Of a DNA stretch of 64,000 nt, positions 27,102 to 35,989 are shown piece by piece. The notes below the pieces were generated by a model. That model was not told the origin of the DNA. It did no database searches and saw only the letters and a program-made list of their open reading frames with translations. The stretch comes from Gimesia alba. Lineage in GTDB: Bacteria > Planctomycetota > Planctomycetia > Planctomycetales > Planctomycetaceae. Position numbers and translations under genes: made by a program. The DNA is taken from the NCBI RefSeq assembly GCF_007744675.1, contig NZ_CP036269.1, forward strand, positions 372,001 to 436,000, written 5' to 3'. The number at the start of each line of letters is the position of its first letter. The stretch's first letter is position 1.

Positions 27102-27414
27102 ACTGACCTCGTTTGAAAATCTGAGAATGCCAACCCGGTATCACGGGAAAGGCTCTCTGCGATTGTTTTTGCAAATGTTATGCAATAAGCATGCTGATGC
27201 CTAGTGTTGTTTTGGCAAAACTTTCTAATTATTCACGATCTGAGTCCCTGTTAGGATACTCTTAAATAATTATTAATATACGACTTACGTCTCCGGATAC
27301 ACAAGAGGAATTCATCAGGATCGCCGTAGGCTTAATTCGGCGGATTTGCTATAGTTCCGCCTCTCTGATTTTAACCAAACTGTGTATGCATTGTGAATCA
27401 AGGATGATGGCAAG
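27102..27414. other. Intergenic region between divergent ABC and L,D-transpeptidase genes
   Basis: This is a 313-base divergent promoter region. An A/T-rich core around 27264-27290 (AAATAATTATTAATATA) is where promoter elements could lie. No hairpin, riboswitch or small gene was recognised. Confidence 0.35.
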
Positions 27415-28689
27415 ATGCGATATCGTAAACAGAGCCGTTTAATCACACCCTTTCGTCTAATAATTATAGCGGTCCTGGGCGTTTTGGGGACAGCCGCCTG
27501 GAAGAATGAGTGGATTCCACTTCAACTGGGGAGTGCACCAACGGGTGCTTTGAATGAGTCAACTCAGGAAGCGGCATCAGCAACTGGCAGGAATCAGACA
27601 GCTTCTGAGTATGTTGAGCCGGTCTTAGAACAAGAGACCATCATTGCCCAATCTGAACCCCCGGCAGAAGAATTGACGGACGGGAGTGACAATCAGCGTT
27701 CCTATCAGAGCCGGGATATCGAAATTCCGCGTATCTACAAGCGGACACTCACAGGCGGGATTGTCGAGGCTGATACCAAGATCGATTCTCCCGTTCATGA
27801 AGCGATGGAACCCAGACAATTCAAAGGCGCTGCGCAACCTTTGGTCGGACGTCAAAAGCCGGCAGGTTCACAACAGCAGGCAGACAGAAATGCGCCCAAA
27901 CAACTGAATCCACCCGAAGGGATTAAACGTGCCAGTGCGCCTGTCATCAAAACGGCCAAACATGCCAGTTATAAAGAAGAAATCGGCAGCGATCCATCTC
28001 AAGAGACAACTCCCGATTTGATTGCCATCGACCAATTGATTCAGCAGAGAAAAATTATCGAGGCGCACAAGAAACTATCTAAAATTTACTGGGATCAGCC
28101 AGACCTGTATCCTGTGATCAAATCACGCATTGAAGAGACAGCGCGAATCATTTATTTCTCGCCACAACCTCATTTCATGACACCCTATGAAATTGAACCC
28201 GGCGATCAACTGAGAAAAGTGGCCACACAATACAAAATCACTTGGGAATATCTGGCGAAGCTGAATCGAATTGATCCGAAGAGAATCAGACCGGGACAGA
28301 AGCTGAAAGTGATCAAGGGACCGTTCGCCGCTTTTGTCGATTTGAGCGAATTCACTTTGACAATCCATGCACACGGATATTTTGTGAAACGTTACGCGAT
28401 CGGAACCGGCAAGGATCATTCGACACCCACCGGTAAATTCCAGGTCAAAGAGAAACTGGTCGATCCGACATATTACGGACCCGATGGTGTGATCGCCAAC
28501 GATGATCCCACGAATCCACTGGGCGAACGCTGGATTGACATCGGCGACAGTTACGGCATTCACGGCACAATTGACCCGGCTTCGATTGGCAAAGCAGAAT
28601 CCAAAGGCTGTGTGCGAATGCTCAATGAGCATGTCGCTGAAGTCTATGATTTGCTGGGAGTGGGATCAGAAGTCGTGATTCGTCCCTGA
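27415..28689 (+). CDS. L,D-transpeptidase (YkuD) with LysM domain, membrane anchored
   Basis: This 424-aa protein has an N-terminal membrane helix (about 14-28), a long low-complexity spacer to about 200, and a LysM peptidoglycan-binding module (YEIEPGDQLRKVATQYKIT to IRPGQKLKVIKGP, about 255-302). The C-terminal YkuD domain holds IHGTID and the catalytic Cys in ESKGCVRM. The enzyme cross-links or attaches proteins to peptidoglycan stem peptides in the periplasm. Planctomycetes are now known to make peptidoglycan, which fits. The ATG is preceded by AAGGAT at a slightly long distance. Confidence 0.92.
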   Translation: MRYRKQSRLITPFRLIIIAVLGVLGTAAWKNEWIPLQLGSAPTGALNESTQEAASATGRNQTASEYVEPVLEQETIIAQSEPPAEELTDGSDNQRSYQSRDIEIPRIYKRTLTGGIVEADTKIDSPVHEAMEPRQFKGAAQPLVGRQKPAGSQQQADRNAPKQLNPPEGIKRASAPVIKTAKHASYKEEIGSDPSQETTPDLIAIDQLIQQRKIIEAHKKLSKIYWDQPDLYPVIKSRIEETARIIYFSPQPHFMTPYEIEPGDQLRKVATQYKITWEYLAKLNRIDPKRIRPGQKLKVIKGPFAAFVDLSEFTLTIHAHGYFVKRYAIGTGKDHSTPTGKFQVKEKLVDPTYYGPDGVIANDDPTNPLGERWIDIGDSYGIHGTIDPASIGKAESKGCVRMLNEHVAEVYDLLGVGSEVVIRP

Positions 28690-28861
28690 TTTCCTGCGAA
28701 TCTCAAACGCTTTTCATTCTTTGTCCGCGGGGCTGTTTGAATGTTGAATTCCAGCCTGTAGAATACGTGTGGCTGAGCCAGCCGCAATCGTTTACACGAA
28801 CTAATCGGTGGTTGGCTCTTCATTATCAGAACACACATTCAGGGTAGAGAAGAGAGCATTC

Positions 28862-29422
28862 ATGTTTGATCGGGAAAAGCTGATCGAGTTGTTTCGAGAG
28901 CGCGCATTAAAATTCGGGGATTTCACACTCGCTTCGGGAAAGAAAAGCAGTTACTACCTCGACGGAAAACAGGTCGTCCTGCATTCGCATGGGTTGCGAC
29001 TTGTAAGTGCGGGCCTGCTGGAATTGCTGGCCGATGTGGAATTTGATGCCATCGGCGGCATGTCCATTGGTGCTGATCCGATTGTTGCCGGCGTGCTCGC
29101 GGTGGCCGCCGAGCAAGGTAGATCTTTAAATGGCTTCATGGTCCGCAAGGAACCCAAAGGGCATGGCACCAACAAATTTGTCGAAGGCCCTGTGCAGCCT
29201 GGCGACAAAGTCGTGATTGTAGACGATGTGATTACCACAGCCGGTAGTGCATTGCTGTCTGTCGATCGTGCCGAAGAATTTGGTTGCAAGGTCGTGCAGG
29301 CGATTGGAGTTGTTGATCGTTTGCAGGGAGGCGCTGCCAATTTCGAGAAACGGAATATTCCCTTCAAAGCATTATTAACGATCGAAGATTTTGGAATCGA
29401 ACCACCAGCAGAAGATGCGTAA
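28862..29422 (+). CDS. pyrE: Orotate phosphoribosyltransferase
   Basis: This 186-aa enzyme transfers ribose phosphate from PRPP to orotate in pyrimidine synthesis. The substrate loop FTLASGKKSSYYLDGKQV is near residues 21-38, the GGMSIGADPI block follows, and the PRPP motif VVIVDDVITTAGSA is at 117-130. I chose the ATG at 28862, which has AGAGAG just upstream; an earlier in-frame GTG at 28808 would add 18 residues with no homology-like content. pgi follows 23 bases later, so the two are probably co-transcribed. Confidence 0.93.
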   Translation: MFDREKLIELFRERALKFGDFTLASGKKSSYYLDGKQVVLHSHGLRLVSAGLLELLADVEFDAIGGMSIGADPIVAGVLAVAAEQGRSLNGFMVRKEPKGHGTNKFVEGPVQPGDKVVIVDDVITTAGSALLSVDRAEEFGCKVVQAIGVVDRLQGGAANFEKRNIPFKALLTIEDFGIEPPAEDA

Positions 29423-29445
29423 GTGTTGTAAGACATGAGAGCCTT

Positions 29446-30873
29446 ATGAAAGAGAGTTCCCGGATGACAAACTCCATACGATATGATGACTCAGCGGCCC
29501 GTCTTTTAATTGATAATAAATGGTACGAAGCACTGCAGCCCGATCTGATGGCAGCCCGTGAGGAGATGCTGAAGGATATTGAACTGCTGGGAACCGACCA
29601 GATACCGGCTGACAAACAACCGCTCGATGCGGGATTCCAGAATCTGCCGCAGCAGTTGCTGGATGAGTATGAAGAAAAGCAGGGCGAAAGTCTGCTGGGA
29701 AGAATTGAAGCCAAAGCCCAAGAGCTGCGAGAGCAGTCCGACCGGTTCGTTGTGTTGGGTATTGGTGGTTCGTATATGGGAATGCGGGCGTTGTTCGAAG
29801 CCGTCTGTCATCCTTTGCATAATGAACTCACCCGCGAACAGAGAGCGGGTGTGCCTCGTCTCTATTTCGAAGGCAATAATGTAGACAATGATTCGATCAC
29901 AGCACTCCGCGATTTACTGAAAACGAGTTGCCAGGATCCCAATGATGTACTGCAGCGCTGGAGTTTAACCGTCATCAGTAAATCCGGGGGAACATTGGAA
30001 ACGGCCGTCGGTTTCCGTTTATTCCGCGAAGCGCTCGAGGCATATTATGGTGCAGATTCAGAGAAGAGCCGTTCACTGGTCGTCCCAATTACGGGACTGG
30101 AAGGCAAACTGCGAAACTTTTCCAATGAGAAAGGGTACTCCAGCGTCTTTCCGATTCCCGACAATGTCGGCGGACGTTTTTCGGTATTCACTGCGGTAGG
30201 ACTCTTTCCGGCTGCCGTGATGGGCTTGGACCTGAAGCAGCTATTGCAAGGGGCCGCTGACATGACAAGCCGGTTTAACTCTCAGCCCATGGGCGACAAT
30301 CCGGTGTTGGATTACACGGCGACCTGCCACTTGTTTGAAAGAGAGAAAAACGTTTCGATCCGAATTCTTTCTACCTGGGGCAAACGGCTCGAAGCGTTGG
30401 GTCTCTGGTACGACCAGCTCTTGGCAGAGAGTCTGGGGAAAGAAGAAAAAGGGGCAACTCCTTTGACGGTTGTGAATACGCGAGACCTGCACAGCCGGGG
30501 ACAACAACACCAGGAAGGTGCCCTTGATAAACTGATTACGAATGTGATTGTCGAGCGTGCTGACACTGATTCGGTTGCAGTGCCGGTTGTGCCCGAAAAC
30601 GAAAATCAGGATCAACTTAACAAGCTGCAGGGAAAAACGATTCCCGATATTCTGTCTGCTGCCATTGAGGGGACGAATCAGGCGTATGCCGATGCGAATC
30701 GTCCAACGGCTGATTTGATCTTGCCTTGTCTGGATGAATATACAGTCGGACAGACCTTGCAGATGTTGATGCTGGCGACCGTATTAGAAGGGCGGTTGAT
30801 CAACACCAATCCCTACGGGCAGCCTGGTGTGGAAGCCTACAAAAAGAACATGCAGGATGTCTTAAATCGCTAA
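29446..30873 (+). CDS. pgi: Glucose-6-phosphate isomerase
   Basis: This is a 475-aa enzyme interconverting glucose-6-phosphate and fructose-6-phosphate. Signatures are VLGIGGSYMGMRALFEA, ISKSGGTLETAVGFR (sugar-phosphate binding SIS motif), VGGRFSVFTAVGLFPAAVMG and TRDLHSRGQQHQEG (catalytic residues region). An ATG at 29464 with AAGAGAG upstream is an alternative start. The gene ends in a strong terminator. Confidence 0.95.
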   Translation: MKESSRMTNSIRYDDSAARLLIDNKWYEALQPDLMAAREEMLKDIELLGTDQIPADKQPLDAGFQNLPQQLLDEYEEKQGESLLGRIEAKAQELREQSDRFVVLGIGGSYMGMRALFEAVCHPLHNELTREQRAGVPRLYFEGNNVDNDSITALRDLLKTSCQDPNDVLQRWSLTVISKSGGTLETAVGFRLFREALEAYYGADSEKSRSLVVPITGLEGKLRNFSNEKGYSSVFPIPDNVGGRFSVFTAVGLFPAAVMGLDLKQLLQGAADMTSRFNSQPMGDNPVLDYTATCHLFEREKNVSIRILSTWGKRLEALGLWYDQLLAESLGKEEKGATPLTVVNTRDLHSRGQQHQEGALDKLITNVIVERADTDSVAVPVVPENENQDQLNKLQGKTIPDILSAAIEGTNQAYADANRPTADLILPCLDEYTVGQTLQMLMLATVLEGRLINTNPYGQPGVEAYKKNMQDVLNR

Positions 30874-30876
30874 TAG

Positions 30877-30914
30877 AAAAGCCAGTCTCCTGATCGCAGG
30901 AGCCTGGCTTTTTT
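30877..30914 (+). terminator. Rho-independent terminator of pgi
   Basis: The stem pairs AAAAGCCAG-T-CTCCTG with CAGGAG-C-CTGGCTTTT around an ATCG loop and is followed by TTTT. It starts 3 bases after the pgi stop region and could also serve the convergent FabZ-like gene. Confidence 0.88.
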
Positions 30915-30946
30915 GAGATTCTGAATGGAACGACCAAATAAGGTGA

Positions 30947-31453
30947 CTAAGTTCCGGGAATTTGCTGGTTTTTGTCAATCGGGACGCCGATCATCTGGCC
31001 GCTGAAGACCATACTACCTTCTACCAGCCCCTGGAAGTTGAACTCAGCCCGCTTGCCGGCACGAATCCGCGCCAATTGTGCCATAATGACCAGACGCTGA
31101 TTGGGAAAGACAGGGCTACGAAAACGAACATCGTTCATGCCGCCAAAGCCCAGGAAGTCGCCGCCGAGCAACTTAAATTTTCGGGCATAAAAACCAGCCA
31201 GTTGTGCTGAACATTCACAGAGAATGACGCCTGGCATCAAGGGAAAGCCAGGCATATGGCCACGGACCCAGAATTCATCTTCGGTCACATCTTTAAAACC
31301 TACAATACCGTGCTTTTCATTATCGATATGAACAATCCCCGAGAGTTGTTCCATCTCAAATCGCTGAGGGTTAATTTCCCGGATGTCTTCGATTCCGAAC
31401 AAAGGGTTCTCAAAATCGAAGTCAATTCCACCGTAAAGCAACTTGGGAGGCAT
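30947..31453 (-). CDS. FabZ-like beta-hydroxyacyl-ACP dehydratase (hot-dog fold)
   Basis: This is a 168-aa protein. The catalytic loop RGHMPGFPLMPGVILCE holds the His and Glu of FabA/FabZ dehydratases (H-x-x-x-x-P-x-x-P-G form). The C-terminal half FRSPVFPNQRLVIMAQLARIRAGKRAEFNFQGLVEG matches the hot-dog fold. The enzyme would dehydrate 3-hydroxyacyl-ACP in fatty acid or a related lipid synthesis. It lies alone, facing pgi, away from other fab genes, so a specialised lipid role is possible. Confidence 0.88.
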   Translation of the reverse strand: MPPKLLYGGIDFDFENPLFGIEDIREINPQRFEMEQLSGIVHIDNEKHGIVGFKDVTEDEFWVRGHMPGFPLMPGVILCECSAQLAGFYARKFKLLGGDFLGFGGMNDVRFRSPVFPNQRLVIMAQLARIRAGKRAEFNFQGLVEGSMVFSGQMIGVPIDKNQQIPGT

Positions 31454-31632
31454 AGTCTCTTTTCTCCAATAGGGGCATCATTATGAATAGCCCTGGTTCC
31501 CTGGCAGGGGCTATCTTCAAATTGATATGATTTTGACTGAGCAAAATATTGTGATTACCTGCGATTTACGAGGTAATGCAGGCAATGATCATGCTGTTAA
31601 GCCCGTGATCTTAGCAAAATTGGCAGCATATG

Positions 31633-32589
31633 TTAATCGAGGATTTCCGCTAATTGGCTTAAATTGGTGATCAATCTGTCAGGTTTCAGGTCCGGATCTC
31701 TGACTTCTTCTTTACTGGCCCGCATACTGAGGGAATCACCAGCAAATAAAGCCGTTTTGATACCAAAACGTTTCGCGACCGCCAGATCATCATGGATTCG
31801 GGTCCCGACATGCAGAATTTCCTGCGGCGAAATATTTAACTGCTCGAAACGATCGATCATTTTTTCGTAAAGCGAAGCCGATGGTTTGCGGACCCCTTCA
31901 CGGTAGGATAGACAAAAACATTCCTGGGTGAAGAGTTCGGCAAGCGGCGGCAGTGTACCTTGCGAGCTCAATCCTCGCAATACGTGAACCAGAGTGAAAG
32001 GCTGTGCATCAGCAAACAGCGCGACTTTTTTGCCACGCGCGCTTAACTGGCTGAGTGTGGCCAGTGCCTCGGGCATCGGCTGCTGCCCCTGAAGGGAGGC
32101 ATGGAAGAAGTAAGCGACTTTCAGGCTGAACTCGTCCAGGCTTCCATAAAATGATTCATCGAACGTATATTCATTTTTCTGCAGACGAACGATCAGTTGT
32201 TTCCAGAGTTCGACGGAGTTGATTTCCGGTTTCTCTCCTTTTGGTACTTTTTGTGAAATCTGCTGGTCTTCCAACAGGTTTCGATATTGGGACAGCATGT
32301 ATTCCCAGGGAGCCCCCGGTTTGCGTGACATACTGTTCCACATATTGAATTCTTTGATTGTTTTATCGAGGGCGATCTGCATTCGCAGTTGCTGTTCATG
32401 ATCAAACAGCAGGTAACCATCAGAAATATGCAGCAATGTTCCGTAGACACTGAATGTGACTGCAGTGATTCCCCTTAAGGGTTTTAAAAAGGGGGTGGCT
32501 TTCGGCGTTACCAGTTCGGGAGCGACTGGCCAGATGAGATCATCACGATTGGCTAACCAATCAGCATATTCTTGAAGAGACTGCGCCAT
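31633..32589 (-). CDS. HAD-superfamily-like protein lacking the nucleophile Asp
   Basis: This is a 318-aa protein with a HAD Rossmann fold. Motif I reads TFS47VYGTL where active HAD enzymes have F-D-x-x-G-T: the nucleophile Asp is Ser. Motif II is LFADAQP, motif III Lys is K235 in GVRKPS, and motif IV is HVGTRIHDDLAVA, with T263 where GD is usual and D267-D268 kept. A large cap-like insertion (about 60-180) includes FNMWNSMSRKPGAPW. The fold is kept, but phosphohydrolase activity by the standard aspartyl mechanism looks impossible. Binding or structural role possible. A single gene with no obvious operon partner. Confidence 0.85.
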   Translation of the reverse strand: MAQSLQEYADWLANRDDLIWPVAPELVTPKATPFLKPLRGITAVTFSVYGTLLHISDGYLLFDHEQQLRMQIALDKTIKEFNMWNSMSRKPGAPWEYMLSQYRNLLEDQQISQKVPKGEKPEINSVELWKQLIVRLQKNEYTFDESFYGSLDEFSLKVAYFFHASLQGQQPMPEALATLSQLSARGKKVALFADAQPFTLVHVLRGLSSQGTLPPLAELFTQECFCLSYREGVRKPSASLYEKMIDRFEQLNISPQEILHVGTRIHDDLAVAKRFGIKTALFAGDSLSMRASKEEVRDPDLKPDRLITNLSQLAEILD

Positions 32590-33546
32590 AACGATTGAGT
32601 TATTTCTAAATTGAGGTATTCAATAATCAAATGGTTGGAATCGAGAGTCTTTGAGGAGAATCGATGGTGATCAGAAGAAGGTCTCATTATCAAGGAAGCT
32701 TGCTGAACGTGTTCTGATCTTAGACCAGACATCCTTCAGAGAGCAAGCGAAAAACCAGAATTCAGCAGACATTGAGGCAGGGTAAATTGGGCTGGAATTT
32801 ATCAAATATTGCCAACGGAAACCGGCATAACCGGCGTAATAGATTTGACAGATCCAAAACATGGAACCTGAGACAGGTTGCTGATGTCATAACGGTTATC
32901 CGCCCCTTTCGAATGCATCAGGTGTAAAAAAGAGAGAATCCTGCGCGAAAAATTCAAGTCACTCAATAAATTTGGTTCATATCTTAAGTATTTGCTACAA
33001 GTGCATTAAGTGCCTGAATTATAGTGGATTACAACATAATATTCCGCACAGTTGATTCTTCCCCGTCAGCTATTCCCAGCCTCTCTGTCACTACGGCAGT
33101 CTCTCTTGTCAAAGAACTTAAAGTCCTCACGCTAATTTCGTCGATGCAATTAGGGCAGACGGTTGAAGCCGGAAAGACGTAAAAACCACGTCGAACCAGT
33201 CAACATCAGTTTGGTTGGTTCATTCCCAATCAATTGTCTGTAAGGGGGGAGAGGACAAGACGGATCTAGTCTGACGAACTGATCTGAATGGTATTGCGAT
33301 TGTCATTCAGTCCGACCCCAAAAAGTATTACGTACCAGATCCCAAATTTCCTTAAAATTAAAGATTGGCATTTTGAAACAGTTTCTGGAGATGCTGTCTC
33401 CTGAAACAAGCCCCGACCCAAGACTACACAGGTTACAACGTGAAACTGACTGGCCAGGATAGCCGCAAATGTAGTAGGGGTTAAAGAAGAAGAAATGTAA
33501 CCATTCTTCGAATAGATTTGCCAAGCAAGTGATTGGAGAGCCCGCA
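32590..33546. other. Long non-coding region upstream of the HTH-receiver regulator
   Basis: This is the longest gap in the window (957 bases). The open frames here are short and show no family-like or exported features. Two structured segments are visible: a bulged stem at 33161-33197 (GGTT...AACC enclosing GACGT...ACGTC) and the strong hairpin at 33381-33407. The 3' part may be a long 5' leader of the regulator gene. No known riboswitch or ncRNA consensus was recognised. Confidence 0.4.
33381..33407 (+). repeat. Inverted repeat (11-base arms) in the regulator leader
   Basis: GTTTCTGGAGA at 33381-33391 pairs with TCTCCTGAAAC at 33397-33407 with a single central mismatch and a 5-base loop (TGCTG). 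No U run follows, so it is not a terminator. It lies about 140 bases before the regulator start codon. Confidence 0.55.
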
Positions 33547-34119
33547 ATGAAAACGATCTTCACTACTGGCCAAGTAGCAAAGATCTGTAAGGTTGCACCC
33601 CGCACGGTTAGTAAGTGGTTCGACTCGGGACGCCTGAGAGGATACCGGATTCCCGGTTCTCAGGACCGACGAATCCCACGTGAGCACCTTATTCGATTTC
33701 TTAAAGAACACGGTATGCCATTGGGCGAACTGGAAGATGAAGCCATGGGCAAATTGCTGCTCGTTGGGGCTGACACTCAGGTTCGAGCAAGTCTTGATGA
33801 CCTGATGGCCACGGAAGACTTCAAAATTGAATACGCCGTTAGTGGTTTTGAAGCTGGTATCCAGGCTGAATCATTACACCCTGATTGTGTAATTGTTGAT
33901 TTTGCTATGGGGCGAAATGAAGCTCTGATGATCGCTCAAAACCTGCGACGTAACAAAGACTACACAGACTCTGTTCTGATTGCTCTGCTTAGCGATGAAG
34001 ATAACGCCAGCGGATTCGACAGAACTTTGTTCAACGAAACTTTCCGGAAACCATTTGACGCTGCATTACTGGCCGAACGGATTCGGACCTTGGTTGGACG
34101 TAAAAAGCAAATCGCCTAA
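33547..34119 (+). CDS. DNA-binding regulator: excisionase/MerR-type HTH fused to a receiver-like domain
   Basis: This is a 190-aa protein. Residues 5-50 (TTGQVAKICKVAPRTVSKWFDSGRLRGYRIPGSQDRRIP) form a MerR/excisionase-type winged helix. Residues 69-185 resemble a response-regulator receiver: LLLVGAD keeps one of the acidic residues (D76), the phospho-acceptor-like Asp is D118 in VIVDFAMG, and the conserved Lys is K168 in FRKPFD. The usual order is receiver first; here the DNA-binding domain leads. I chose the ATG at 33547 because GGAG lies 8 bases upstream. It has a long structured leader and a strong terminator. Its partner kinase is not adjacent. Confidence 0.88.
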   Translation: MKTIFTTGQVAKICKVAPRTVSKWFDSGRLRGYRIPGSQDRRIPREHLIRFLKEHGMPLGELEDEAMGKLLLVGADTQVRASLDDLMATEDFKIEYAVSGFEAGIQAESLHPDCVIVDFAMGRNEALMIAQNLRRNKDYTDSVLIALLSDEDNASGFDRTLFNETFRKPFDAALLAERIRTLVGRKKQIA

Positions 34120-34253
34120 TGACGGGCAGGAATGCCTCGAGGTGAGATTGCCAGGGACGTCAGGTTCTCGATATTATGGACGGTCTCGAGAGTACGGCCC
34201 GCTGGCCCAACCAGAACAATCGCAAAGGGATTTGCTGGTTTGCGTGAACGACT

Positions 34254-34293
34254 AAACCCGCCCAAGAGGTAAAACTCTTGGTCGGGTTTTTTT
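34254..34293 (+). terminator. Rho-independent terminator after the HTH-receiver gene
   Basis: Arms at 34254-34268 and 34275-34289 match except for one central mismatch, with a 6-base loop (GTAAAA) followed by T through 34293. It lies 134 bases past the regulator stop. Confidence 0.9.
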
Positions 34294-34313
34294 ACGCGCA
34301 CACTTTCTGCATA

Positions 34314-35984
34314 ATGACGGGTATGACTCAACTCAAGCCTCCTTCTGAATCTGAAAACAAACAGCGACCGGCTGCCGCGTTCTGGTATCTTCTGCTGGCC
34401 TGTCTCGCGTTTGTGCTGGTTGCGGCCCAACTTGATTGTGCACAGGATCTGAGCCTCACGGGGCCAGGGCCCGGCATGACGGTGGATGAACCCTTCAATG
34501 TCGGGCAAGGCGTGTTTCTGGTCCGGGCAATCCGGGTTTATGGGTTAGGGGTCATTGCTCCTGAAAGTCTGCGGGAAATCTTTGAACATCCCAACTATCT
34601 GCCCGATCATCCTCCCCTGGGGCGTCTGCTGATTGGCATTGCCCACGAGACCGTCGCCGGGGTTGCAGGCAGTGATGAGCGCCCGTTCGTTGTCACCTAT
34701 GGCCGCTACGCGTCCGCCTTTTGTTTTGCCTGTCTCGTGTTTGTGGTAGGTTGGTTTACTTTCCGACGATCAGGACACACAGCCGCTCTGATTGCCGTTG
34801 CTTCCTTGGTCGCGATGCCACGCCTGTTTGGCCACGCGCACCTGGCGGCTCTGGAGACCGTGACCGCTCTCTTTTATGTGAGCACGGTTCTGGCTGTGGT
34901 GTACTTTTGGGATACAGAATCACCACCCACTCCCAAGCGAGCCTGTCTGACCGGGCTGGTTCTGGGGCTGGCTTTGCTGACGAAGATACAGGCCGTATTG
35001 ATTCCGATTCCCGTCATGATCTGGGCGCTGTGGAAATGGCGGCAGAAAGCGATTCTTCCTTTAATCTGCTGGGGTGGTATCGGCGTTCTGATCTTCTTTG
35101 TCGGCTGGCCGTGGCTCTGGTTCGATCCTGTGGGACATCTCAGTGAATATCTTGGCAGAACCACCGGACGGGCGGCTCTCTATGTCGAATATTTCGGAAG
35201 CAAGTACGCCGACCGCGATCTGCCCTGGCATTATCCCTGGGTTATGTTGCTGACGACCATCCCTGTTGGGCTGTTGGTCCTGGGCTCTGTCGGCTCCACA
35301 AATATCGTACGTGCTTTGAAAGGGAGTCACCGTCGACCCAGCGGAGAAATATTATTACTGCTTTCTTTGCTATGGCCTCTGTTCTTGTTTTCGCTACCTG
35401 GAATTACCGTCTATGATGGCGTGCGTCTGTTTTTAATGGTCTTTCCGCTCGTAGCCATTCTTATTGGGCAGGGAGGAGCTTTGGCATTCGACTGGTTACG
35501 CCAGCGTATTCCCAGTAAACCCGCGACCAGTGTGGCGGTGCTCCTGTTATTGTCACAAGCATATGCCACTTTGGCTTTTGCTCCCTACTGGCTCAGTTCC
35601 TACAGTTTGCTGATCGGCGGGCTGCAGGGAGCGAATGCCGCGGGCATGGAGCTGACTTACTGGGGCGACTCAATTACCGCCGACATGTTACAACGGGTGG
35701 TTCAGGACGTTCCCGAAAACAGTGTTATTCAACTCGCACCACTACTTCATCCAGCTTATCTGCAAATGCTGCAGGAAACCCCGGAACTGAAACAGAAGGG
35801 GATTCGATTAATCCCCTTCGAGTCTGAGAAGCCTGTTTCAGAATATGTATTGTATTTTCAGAGAAACCCGTACCTGCCGGACACCTTGAAGCCGCAGCAA
35901 ATGAAAGTGGGGCAGGTTATCAGGGAAGTCAATCACCAGGGGGTCGCCCTGGCTCGATTAATTCGCTTGAACGAGGTCCGCTGA
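34314..35984 (+). CDS. Membrane glycosyltransferase (GT39/ArnT-like, GT-C fold)
   Basis: This is a 556-aa protein with about 10-12 membrane segments. After the first membrane segment comes the GT-C acidic motif VDEPFN, and then PDHPPLGRLLIGIAHE, as in dolichyl-phosphate mannosyltransferase and ArnT families that use polyprenyl-phosphate sugars. The extracytoplasmic C-terminal part has no recognised domain. It would glycosylate a lipid or protein outside the cytoplasm; donor and acceptor unknown. An ATG at 34323 is an equally good start. Upstream start codons lie inside the terminator, so they were rejected. Confidence 0.85.
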   Translation: MTGMTQLKPPSESENKQRPAAAFWYLLLACLAFVLVAAQLDCAQDLSLTGPGPGMTVDEPFNVGQGVFLVRAIRVYGLGVIAPESLREIFEHPNYLPDHPPLGRLLIGIAHETVAGVAGSDERPFVVTYGRYASAFCFACLVFVVGWFTFRRSGHTAALIAVASLVAMPRLFGHAHLAALETVTALFYVSTVLAVVYFWDTESPPTPKRACLTGLVLGLALLTKIQAVLIPIPVMIWALWKWRQKAILPLICWGGIGVLIFFVGWPWLWFDPVGHLSEYLGRTTGRAALYVEYFGSKYADRDLPWHYPWVMLLTTIPVGLLVLGSVGSTNIVRALKGSHRRPSGEILLLLSLLWPLFLFSLPGITVYDGVRLFLMVFPLVAILIGQGGALAFDWLRQRIPSKPATSVAVLLLLSQAYATLAFAPYWLSSYSLLIGGLQGANAAGMELTYWGDSITADMLQRVVQDVPENSVIQLAPLLHPAYLQMLQETPELKQKGIRLIPFESEKPVSEYVLYFQRNPYLPDTLKPQQMKVGQVIREVNHQGVALARLIRLNEVR

Positions 35985-35989
35985 AGATC

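Noticed and set aside
33266..33547. 93-codon open frame on the minus strand in the long gap
   Set aside because: Composition and start context are not gene-like, and a strong hairpin sits inside it. I treat the region as non-coding.
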